Positions 1 through 5,296 of a stretch of DNA of 5,296 nt are shown here, piece after piece. The stretch spans positions 1 to 5,296 of the forward strand of contig CAMVDI010000127.1 in assembly GCA_947166205.1 (NCBI GenBank), given 5' to 3'. Below the pieces are notes generated by a model, which had not been told where the DNA came from, ran no database searches, and worked only from the letters and a program-made list of their open reading frames with translations. This DNA comes from an uncultured Clostridia bacterium (GTDB lineage Bacteria; Bacillota_A; Clostridia; Christensenellales; Aristaeellaceae). The position numbers were made by a program, and so were the translations under genes. Within the stretch, counting starts at the first letter, position 1, and every line of letters starts with the position of its first letter.

Positions 1-2379
1 GATATAGCGCTCGAGGGCGGCGTGATAGAAATTGCCAGCGTCCCCGGCGGTGAACTCAAAGCTGACGGGCAGGACGGGACGCAGCCCGTAGCGCAGGAAA
101 TGCTGGCGCGGACAGGCGGCGAAGCACTCCAGCCGGCTGACGGAAACCCGCCCGCCCTGGAAGAGACGGATGGCGGAGGCGGAAGGGATCTGCCCCGGGG
201 CCTTCCTGTCCGTCAGGAGGGCCAGCATCCGCCGGAACAGCGCGGCGGAGGACTCATCCCGCAGCAGGGAGCGGACCGCGGCCTGCCAGGCTTCGGGCAG
301 AGGTTCCCGCAGGCCCAGCTTCAGATCCCGAAGCAGGGGCCCGACGATCTCCAGCGCCAGATCCGGGGAGGCGGGCAGGGACGCGGCGGCGTCCTCGGAA
401 AGGCCGCCTTCCTCCCGCAGATCGGGGAAGAGCCGCTTCAGCTCGGCCACGGGCTCTCCGGGAAGCAGCGCCCGGCCGCCCTCGTCCCGCAGGCAGAAGC
501 TGACATGAAGCCGCTTCTCCGGAAGGGACAGGGTGCGGGCATAGTCGGAGCGGATGATTCGGCTCATGCGGGCCTGATTCATCCCCAGGGGGCGGCCTTC
601 CTTCTCCTCCAGGGACTTCCGCTCCTGATCGGAGAGCAGGGAATCGGAGGAGGCGGACAGGACCCCGTCGTTCATCCCGGGGAGAACCAGCGCCTCTGTG
701 CGCCCAGGCAGCATATGCCCGATGCGGCCCACGGCGACCCCGTCCTCCTCCTCGGGCAGCGCGGCCAGGGACGCCCGCTCCAGGGCACCCCGGAGCAGGT
801 CGGAAATCTCCCGCAGGGCGGCGCGGCGGCCTCCCAGCAGGGCATGGAGCTGATCCAGAAGGGACAGCAGCAGATCCCAGACCTGGCGGTCCACGATGGC
901 CTCCGCGTACCGTTCCTCCGCCATGAGCCGCTCCCGGCGGGCGGCAAGCTGGGCGTAGATATCCTCCTCCCGCAGGAAGGCGAACACGGCCGCGGCGCTT
1001 TCCTCCCCGGTCCGGGCCTCCCGCAGGGCGGCGTGCAGCTGGTCCAGGGGCTCCAGCAGCCTCCGGCGCAGGTCTTCCGCCTCCTCCGCGTTCTCCCCCC
1101 GGGTGAAGGGACGGCGCCAGCGCTGGTACCGGATGCCCCAGGTGCGGGCATAGTCGGTGAGAAGGGCCCCTTCCTCCCGGGTCAGGGTCCCGAATCCGCA
1201 GCAGGCCATCCGAAGCAGGGGCTCCGTATCGAGCCCGCCGGAGACGCAGGTGAGGGCGCCGGACAGGAGCTGGCTGACGCCGTGGCGGCCCAGGGACTCC
1301 CTCCGGCTGAGAAAGAAGGGAATCCGGTGGCGGCGCAGGGCGGCGTACAGCGCCTCCGAACCCGCCGCGCCGGAGGGCAGGGCGATGGCCATGCGGTTCC
1401 AGGGAATGCCCTCCTCATGCCAGCGGCGGAGGACGGAAACCACCGTCAGGGACTCCGCCGTGGGGTGGGAGGCGGCATGCAGCGTGACGGCAGGCCCGGG
1501 ATTTCCGGAGAACCTTTCCTCGGACTCGGAAAAGACATGGGTCCGCAGGAACGCCAGCGGATCCCCCGGCGCGGCAGGCGGCACGGGCAGGAACTCGACG
1601 GCGCCGTCGATCCCCTTCTCCCGGGCCGCGGAAAGAAGGCCCGCGGCGCTGTCCCGCTGCACCCGGTAGACCCGCCCGGTCGGGGAGGAGGCATCCGTCA
1701 TGACCAGCAGAACCTGGAGGGAAGCGCACAGGGGCGCGGCGGCCAGCAGCAGCTCCCGCAGGTCGGGCCGGACGGTATCGAAGCCGTAGACATACAGATC
1801 CGCCCCCCGGAGAAGCCCGCTGGCGGGAAGACGGGCACAGGCGTCCCGCCAGGCGGAGGCGGGATCCTCGAACCGCTCGCCCAGCAGGGAATCATAGCTG
1901 CGCCAGATCCGGCCCAGATCCTGATATTTCGCTTTCAGCGCGCCGGAGGAGGCTTCCGCCATGGCCTCCAGGGAATCCGCGGTCAGATTCTCCTCCCGGA
2001 GCTCGGACAGGGTATGATCCATGCGGGACACGGCCCCGTACAGGTCCGCCAGGCGGCCGTAGCAGGTCAGGGAGGAGGCGCACTCGTGCAGCGCCTGATG
2101 CAGGGCCATGGCGCGGCCCGCCTCGTCCAGCGCGGCCCGCCCGCTTCCCCCCGCCCGCTCCCGGATGAGGGAGCGGAGCCGGGTCGGGCTGAGCACGTCC
2201 AGATCAAGCAGACCCTTCAGGCGCAGCGCTGTCAGCAGATCCCGCTCCGCCTGGAGGGTATACTGCTCCGGCACGAAAAGCACCACGGGCCTTCCCGCGG
2301 CGCGGCTTTCCCGGATCCGGGCAAAAAGCCAGGGGCGAAGCGCCCCGTCCGGGGCGCCGATGACGCGCAGTTCGGACAT
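1..2379 (-). CDS. addB: AddB/RexB-like helicase-nuclease subunit B, 3' end outside window
   Basis: AddB is the second subunit of the AddAB (RexAB) complex, which resects double-strand DNA ends in the cytoplasm for RecA-dependent repair. The frame is open for 793 codons from the ATG at 2379 to the window edge, against about 1150-1200 residues in the family. Family landmarks, recognised from memory, appear in order: FVPEQYTLQAERD (residues 35-47), ADLYVYGFD (193-201), IPFF (353-356), QVWDLL and LLDQL (499-511), VAVGRIG (548-554), LPGMNDGVL (566-574), LLSDQER (581-587), SVSRLE (746-751), CPRQHF and YGL (756-766), and a GNFYHAALE stretch (782-790) that begins the RecB-type nuclease domain. Cys756 fits the first iron-sulfur ligand; the other three ligands and the nuclease active site should lie beyond the edge. 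The Walker A site is degenerate: residues 8-15 read GAPDGALR. The start is set by a strong ribosome binding site. The identification is firm for the family; function is inferred. Confidence 0.93.
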   Translation of the reverse strand, partial: MSELRVIGAPDGALRPWLFARIRESRAAGRPVVLFVPEQYTLQAERDLLTALRLKGLLDLDVLSPTRLRSLIRERAGGSGRAALDEAGRAMALHQALHECASSLTCYGRLADLYGAVSRMDHTLSELREENLTADSLEAMAEASSGALKAKYQDLGRIWRSYDSLLGERFEDPASAWRDACARLPASGLLRGADLYVYGFDTVRPDLRELLLAAAPLCASLQVLLVMTDASSPTGRVYRVQRDSAAGLLSAAREKGIDGAVEFLPVPPAAPGDPLAFLRTHVFSESEERFSGNPGPAVTLHAASHPTAESLTVVSVLRRWHEEGIPWNRMAIALPSGAAGSEALYAALRRHRIPFFLSRRESLGRHGVSQLLSGALTCVSGGLDTEPLLRMACCGFGTLTREEGALLTDYARTWGIRYQRWRRPFTRGENAEEAEDLRRRLLEPLDQLHAALREARTGEESAAAVFAFLREEDIYAQLAARRERLMAEERYAEAIVDRQVWDLLLSLLDQLHALLGGRRAALREISDLLRGALERASLAALPEEEDGVAVGRIGHMLPGRTEALVLPGMNDGVLSASSDSLLSDQERKSLEEKEGRPLGMNQARMSRIIRSDYARTLSLPEKRLHVSFCLRDEGGRALLPGEPVAELKRLFPDLREEGGLSEDAAASLPASPDLALEIVGPLLRDLKLGLREPLPEAWQAAVRSLLRDESSAALFRRMLALLTDRKAPGQIPSASAIRLFQGGRVSVSRLECFAACPRQHFLRYGLRPVLPVSFEFTAGDAGNFYHAALERYI

Positions 2380-2382
2380 AAC

Positions 2383-2391
2383 TCCCTCCTT
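2383..2391 (-). promoter_or_regulatory. Ribosome binding site of addB
   Basis: On the minus strand the sequence reads AAGGAGGGA, with AAGGAGG ending 5 bases before the ATG at 2379. This near-perfect Shine-Dalgarno sequence decides the addB start, because the reading frame stays open further upstream without a comparable site. Confidence 0.85.
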
Positions 2392-2423
2392 GAACGCTTT
2401 GATGATCCTGATTTCGGGCGGAA

Positions 2424-2564
2424 GGCCGCGGCGGGCCCGGCGAACAGAATCAGCCCGCGGCGCCTGGATCCGGCCGCGGCGTGGGCAGGCGAACGGAATC
2501 GGCCCGCGGCGCCTGGACCCGGACGCTGCGGGCCCAGCGGGGAACGCCTCAGGCGCCTCTCCGG
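2424..2564. repeat. GC-rich tandem repeat, unit about 49 bp, between the divergent genes
   Basis: Copy 1 is 2424-2471 and copy 2 is 2472-2520. Their 35-base cores (2439-2473 and 2488-2522) differ at three positions by my count. Both cores carry CCGCGG next to GGCGCC. A third, decayed copy (about 2521-2564) keeps the GCGGGCCC block also found in copy 1, an AAC, a TCAGG and a GCGCC, but has lost internal bases. No supported gene covers the repeat. If the minus-strand promoter is correctly placed, it lies in the transcribed leader of addB, where its self-complementary GC blocks could fold. It is not a CRISPR: the copies are contiguous, with no unique spacers. Confidence 0.8.
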
Positions 2565-2584
2565 CCCCGCCCGGGCGTGAAATG

Positions 2585-2613
2585 ATTCTACCATATTTTA
2601 TCCGCGGGAACAC
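2585..2613 (-). promoter_or_regulatory. Probable addB promoter (extended -10 type)
   Basis: On the minus strand TGGTAGAAT (2593-2585) matches the extended -10 pattern TGnTATAAT with one mismatch. The hexamer 17 bases upstream (GTGTTC, 2613-2608) is a poor -35, as is common for extended -10 promoters. The A8 run at 2632-2625 falls about 47-54 bases upstream of the predicted start, where an UP element would act. Transcription would begin near 2578, leaving an addB leader of about 200 bases that contains the tandem repeat. An alternative -10, TAAAAT, sits at 2600-2595. Confidence 0.5.
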
Positions 2614-2621
2614 GGGGATGA

Positions 2622-2650
2622 TTGTTTTTTTTCACCGTATCCGGTATAAT
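2622..2650 (+). promoter_or_regulatory. Sigma-A type promoter of the DUF3048 gene
   Basis: A perfect TATAAT at 2645-2650 lies 17 bases after TTGTTT at 2622-2627, which keeps the conserved TTG of the -35 box. Most of a T8 run (2625-2632) lies in the spacer. Transcription would start near 2657, giving a leader of about 28 bases before the ATG at 2685. The promoter overlaps the in-frame ATG at 2622, so that upstream start is very unlikely. Confidence 0.75.
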
Positions 2651-2672
2651 GGCCTCAGAACCGGGAATCGAC

Positions 2673-2678
2673 GGAGGT
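2673..2678 (+). promoter_or_regulatory. Ribosome binding site of the DUF3048 gene
   Basis: GGAGGT lies 6 bases before the ATG at 2685. It selects that start, which also gives a clean signal peptide, over the in-frame ATGs at 2622 and 2649. Confidence 0.85.
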
Positions 2679-2684
2679 TTCAGC

Positions 2685-5123
2685 ATGAAAAAGATTCTGT
2701 ACAGATTTTTGCTGCCTGTTTTGGCGGTGATGCTGCTGATGGCGGCCATCCCCGCGCAGGCGGAGGGAACAGCCGCCCTGACGCAGGCGGCGGAGACGGC
2801 CGCTCCTGCGCAGACGGCGGAGACCGCCGCTCCGGCGCAGGCGGAAGGGGCAGCCGACAGCCGGGTGACCGGCTGGCTCGCCGAGCAGGCGCAGACCCAG
2901 AAGGATCCCTGGGTCATAGCCATCCTGGAAGCCGGGGCCAGGGACATCGTCTGGGAAGAGGGAAAGGCCACCTTCTCCCTCCGGGGCTTTGATCCCGGGC
3001 TGAAGGCCCTTGGCGCCTACGCGAAGGCGGAGGACCGGGCGGCCTGGCGGGCCGCGGCGGCGGAGAACTATGCCGCCTACGGGCTGAAGGCGGAGCTGGC
3101 CTTCGAGGCGGACGGCACGCCCAACAAGCGCTCCGCGGCGGCGCTGCTTTCCCAGATCAGGAACGCGGCCGGCGCGGCGAAGGGCGCCTTCGGAAAGAAG
3201 GACATGGCGGACGCGGTGGCGGGTCTTCTTTTCCCCGCGCCGACGAAGGAGCGGAACGTGACGGCCGAGACGCTGCTGGCGCAGAACGCGGACTTTGAGC
3301 GCTTCCTGGCCTCCCGGCCGGAGCTCTTCGCCGGCAGCGACGCCTCCGCGTGGGCCGCGCTGTTCCATGTGCAGCGGGCCTGGAAACTCAACATCAAGCA
3401 GGGGCCCCACAGCGTGAAGATGTCCTGGGACGGGGTGGACCCCGTCAAGCTGATGAACCAGGCCTACGACGCCGTGACCGATCAGCTGGCTTCGGTTCCC
3501 GCCGCGCAGCGCGCGCCTGAATCCCAGCTGCCAGGGCTGTGGAAGACCTCCCTGGCCCAGGCCGCCGTGAAGGCGAAGAAGGGCCGTCTGGTATCCCACA
3601 GCGCGGTTTTCGACCTGGACGATCTTTTCGCCGGCACGGTGCCGGAGGAATACACGGCCTATCTGGCGGGATTCACGCCCGGCATCTGGTTCGGCAGGCT
3701 GACGGAGGGATACCGGGCCATGCCGGAGGCGGCCTCCCAGCCCATGCCCAAGACCGGCGTCATCACCAAGGTCAAGAAGGGCCGGGGCGTCACGATCAAG
3801 GTGGACAAGGACGGGCGGAACACCTATGTCCAGATGCGGGACGCGGATACCGGCGTGATCGTGGCGGACGCCTTCATCACCCCGGGAAAGAACGTGACCA
3901 TGAAGGTGCCGGAGGGCGTATACGTGGTTCACTACGCCACGGGATCCACCTGGTACGGCACGGAGGCGGCCTTCGGACCGCTGGGGGACTACCAGGCGAG
4001 CAATGAGTTCATCGTGGCGAAGAAGAAGTGGGTGCTGAAAGCCGGACAGGAACAGGAAGGCATCACCCTGCACGAGATCACCGCCGCGGACATGGCCCCG
4101 ACCGAGGACCGGTCCATCCACGTGCTGGGCAAACTGGAGCCGGAGGAAGGGCTGCTGCGGACCAGCTATCCGCTGAACAACCCGGTGATCCCCGGCGTCA
4201 GCTCCACCACGGGGCTGCCCGCCTCCGGGGAAGTGTACACCCCCATCATCATGGTGCTGGACAACGCCGAGGAAGCCTATCCCCACTGGGGCGTGAGCCA
4301 GGCGGACATCATCTTCCAGGTGCCCAACGCCGGCGCCGGGGCCACCAAGCTGCTGGGCCTGTTCGCGGATCACTATCCGGATCAGGCTGGCCCCGTCCGG
4401 TCCGGCCGCAGCACCATGCTGCCCGCGGCGCTGAGCTTTGACGCCGCCTTCGCCTTCGCCGGGCCTCCCGCGGCCACGGGCGGAGAGATCGACATCCTTG
4501 AGGTCATGAGCCGGTATGACATGAACCGGACGCACCGGATCTACAACCTGCTGAACTCGAACGGATACGGGGAGCGGTGGAAGAACGTCGGATCCCACAA
4601 CCTGTCCTGCCTGATCGGATCCATCCACCAGAACCTGATGAACCAGGGCGTCAGCTTTGAGGAACGGCCCTTCCTGTTCACGGACGAACCCCGGACGGAG
4701 GGGGAGAAGGCGAACATCATCCGGGTGCTGCACCGGGGCGACGATCCCGCCGGCGCGTCCAACTCCGCCAGCCGGGGCGTGTTCAAGTACAACGCGGAAA
4801 CCGGAACCTATATCCGGACCAACTCCAGCGGGGACTATTCGGACCGGCTGACCGGGGAGACCATTCCCTTCGCGAACGTCATCGTGCTGCGGGTGAACTT
4901 CTCCTATGACCGGAACTACATCTACCTGAAGAACCACATGACCGGATCGGGCAGCGCGGAGATCTTCCAGAACGGGCGGTATGTCCGCGGCGCGTGGGTC
5001 CGGACGGACGCCCAGAGCCGGCTGGTGCTGGTCGACGGGGACGGCAGCGAACTGAAGCTGCAGCGGGGGAAGACCTTTATCGTCATCACCAACGAGGTCA
5101 CCGACGTCATTTATACCGAATAA
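2685..5123 (+). CDS. Secreted multidomain protein with C-terminal DUF3048 (YerB-like) region
   Basis: This 812-residue exported protein has no assignable biochemical function. Residues 1-26 form a Sec signal peptide: MKK, a hydrophobic core at about 8-22, and an AQA cleavage site before Glu27. Next come three 9-residue Ala/Thr/Gln units (27-53) forming a probable linker, then a largely helical region (about 58-350) I do not recognise. A beta-rich module (about 355-465) contains YVQMRDADTG, VPEGVYVVHYATG and TWYG; I recall similar modules in extracellular Firmicutes proteins but cannot name the family. The DUF3048 N-terminal part runs from about 505, with TGLP (509-512), MVLDN (523-527), GVSQADI (536-542) and GPVRSGR (569-575). 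Its C-terminal part (about 698-810) has FKY, NVIVL, GSGSAEIFQNGRY and GKTFIVI. YerB proteins are usually lipoproteins, but here there is no lipobox, and Cys642 is the only cysteine. The gene is probably monocistronic, followed by a hairpin. Family assignment is confident; the role, perhaps at the cell surface, is inference. Confidence 0.9.
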   Translation: MKKILYRFLLPVLAVMLLMAAIPAQAEGTAALTQAAETAAPAQTAETAAPAQAEGAADSRVTGWLAEQAQTQKDPWVIAILEAGARDIVWEEGKATFSLRGFDPGLKALGAYAKAEDRAAWRAAAAENYAAYGLKAELAFEADGTPNKRSAAALLSQIRNAAGAAKGAFGKKDMADAVAGLLFPAPTKERNVTAETLLAQNADFERFLASRPELFAGSDASAWAALFHVQRAWKLNIKQGPHSVKMSWDGVDPVKLMNQAYDAVTDQLASVPAAQRAPESQLPGLWKTSLAQAAVKAKKGRLVSHSAVFDLDDLFAGTVPEEYTAYLAGFTPGIWFGRLTEGYRAMPEAASQPMPKTGVITKVKKGRGVTIKVDKDGRNTYVQMRDADTGVIVADAFITPGKNVTMKVPEGVYVVHYATGSTWYGTEAAFGPLGDYQASNEFIVAKKKWVLKAGQEQEGITLHEITAADMAPTEDRSIHVLGKLEPEEGLLRTSYPLNNPVIPGVSSTTGLPASGEVYTPIIMVLDNAEEAYPHWGVSQADIIFQVPNAGAGATKLLGLFADHYPDQAGPVRSGRSTMLPAALSFDAAFAFAGPPAATGGEIDILEVMSRYDMNRTHRIYNLLNSNGYGERWKNVGSHNLSCLIGSIHQNLMNQGVSFEERPFLFTDEPRTEGEKANIIRVLHRGDDPAGASNSASRGVFKYNAETGTYIRTNSSGDYSDRLTGETIPFANVIVLRVNFSYDRNYIYLKNHMTGSGSAEIFQNGRYVRGAWVRTDAQSRLVLVDGDGSELKLQRGKTFIVITNEVTDVIYTE
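2763..2843 (+). repeat. In-frame 27-bp tandem repeat encoding a 9-residue linker unit
   Basis: Two close copies, 2790-2816 and 2817-2843, encode AETAAPAQT and AETAAPAQA. A more diverged copy at 2763-2789 encodes EGTAALTQA. The repeat begins exactly at the predicted signal-peptidase cut. It looks like a flexible, low-complexity spacer between the membrane-proximal end and the folded domains. Copy number in such repeats often varies between strains. Confidence 0.8.
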
Positions 5124-5126
5124 TCA

Positions 5127-5154
5127 CCGGACAGCCGCGGCCCCGGCGGTCCGG
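5127..5154 (+). terminator. Strong hairpin after the DUF3048 gene, candidate terminator without a U-tract
   Basis: CCGGAC (5127-5132) pairs with GTCCGG (5149-5154). After one A/G mismatch, GCCG (5134-5137) pairs with CGGC (5144-5147), leaving a six-base loop. That is ten G/C-rich pairs starting three bases after the stop codon. No run of T follows, so it is not a classical intrinsic terminator. It could stop transcription with help from a factor, or protect the 3' end of the message. Confidence 0.5.
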
Positions 5155-5296
5155 GAACGCCGGCGCGCCGCCTCGGGAGCCTGACAGCCCGGGACGATTC
5201 CCGCCGGCCGCCCGAAAGCCCGGGACGCAGATGCTCCGCCGGGGGAGGAACCGGGGCGCCGTTCTGCGCCGCCGGCGGCCCTGCCCCGGGGCGCGA
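5155..5296. other. GC-rich non-coding tail with short repeats and palindromes
   Basis: No supported gene is seen here on either strand. The stretch contains palindromes CGGCGCGCCG (5161-5170) and GCCCCGGGGC (5283-5292). An exact 11-base direct repeat, AGCCCGGGACG, occurs at 5186-5196 and 5217-5227, 31 bases apart. An ATG at 5231 opens a frame to the edge that encodes an Arg/Gly-rich string with no recognisable features; the GGGGGAGG near it lies downstream of that ATG, so it cannot serve as its ribosome binding site. The tail is probably intergenic, but the window ends too soon to say what follows. Confidence 0.5.

Noticed and set aside
2424..2564. CRISPR array or insertion-sequence end
   Set aside because: The units are directly adjacent with no unique spacers, there is no transposase remnant, and there are no terminal inverted repeats with a target-site duplication.
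22..2580. 852-codon plus-strand open frame opposite addB
   Set aside because: Its product is a low-complexity Gly/Pro/Gln/Arg-rich string with no motifs. The minus strand of the same stretch encodes AddB with many family landmarks in order. In GC-rich DNA an antisense frame without stops is common.
2622..2684. Upstream extension of the DUF3048 protein starting at ATG 2622
   Set aside because: The extension coincides with the -35 and -10 boxes, lacks a ribosome binding site, and would place 21 extra residues before a normal signal peptide that starts at 2685 behind GGAGGT.
2108..2992. 294-codon plus-strand open frame spanning the addB start, the intergenic repeat and the start of the DUF3048 gene
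   Set aside because: It is Arg/Ser/Pro/Ala-rich, overlaps two better-supported genes and both promoters, and has no plausible start signal.
2655..4937. 760-codon minus-strand open frame opposite the DUF3048 gene
   Set aside because: The product is rich in Gly/Arg/Val/His/Gln with no recognisable domain. It would begin deep inside the DUF3048 coding region without a ribosome binding site, and it runs antisense to a gene with signal peptide, promoter and conserved motifs.
5231..5296. Start of a new plus-strand gene at ATG 5231
   Set aside because: There is no upstream Shine-Dalgarno at a sensible distance, the residues are an Arg/Gly-rich composition artefact, and only 22 codons are visible.
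1..5296. A new multi-gene defence or mobile system
   Set aside because: Only two genes are present. AddB is a core recombination subunit and the other is an exported DUF3048 protein. No integrase, toxin, nuclease-effector pair, phage gene or RNA element is seen.

Overview
The window is GC-rich bacterial DNA (by eye about two thirds G+C). It holds two divergent genes around a shared control region of about 300 bases, plus a short GC-rich tail. Both gene products look like Firmicutes proteins: an AddB/RexB-type recombination subunit and a secreted protein ending in a YerB-like DUF3048 region. With strong AGGAGG-type ribosome binding sites and consensus-like sigma-A promoters, this suggests a high-GC member of the Clostridia, possibly an uncultured gut or rumen lineage. 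The lineage is inference; no rRNA or other marker gene is present.

Layout: (1) Positions 1-2379, minus strand: the first 793 codons of addB, running off the left edge. The missing part should be the rest of the C-terminal nuclease and iron-sulfur region, and addA may follow. (2) Positions 2380-2684: the divergent intergenic region. It contains the addB ribosome binding site, a GC-rich tandem repeat of about 49 bp (two good copies and one decayed), and two back-to-back promoters separated by a short AT-rich stretch with a T8 tract. (3) Positions 2685-5123, plus strand: an 812-residue secreted protein. It has a Sec signal peptide, a small Ala/Thr/Pro/Gln repeat linker, an unrecognised helical region, a beta-rich module, and a two-part DUF3048 region. 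(4) Positions 5124-5296: a strong hairpin directly after the stop, then GC-rich non-coding sequence with short repeats.

Nothing indicates that the two genes work together: one acts on DNA ends in the cytoplasm and the other is exported. I see no phage, defence island, CRISPR, transposon or RNA gene. The points most worth a second look are the loss of Walker A residues in AddB, the unusual architecture of the DUF3048 protein, and the tandem repeat predicted to lie in a long addB leader. I did not find a convincing new multi-gene system here. Several very long open frames antisense to the two genes are best explained by base composition.
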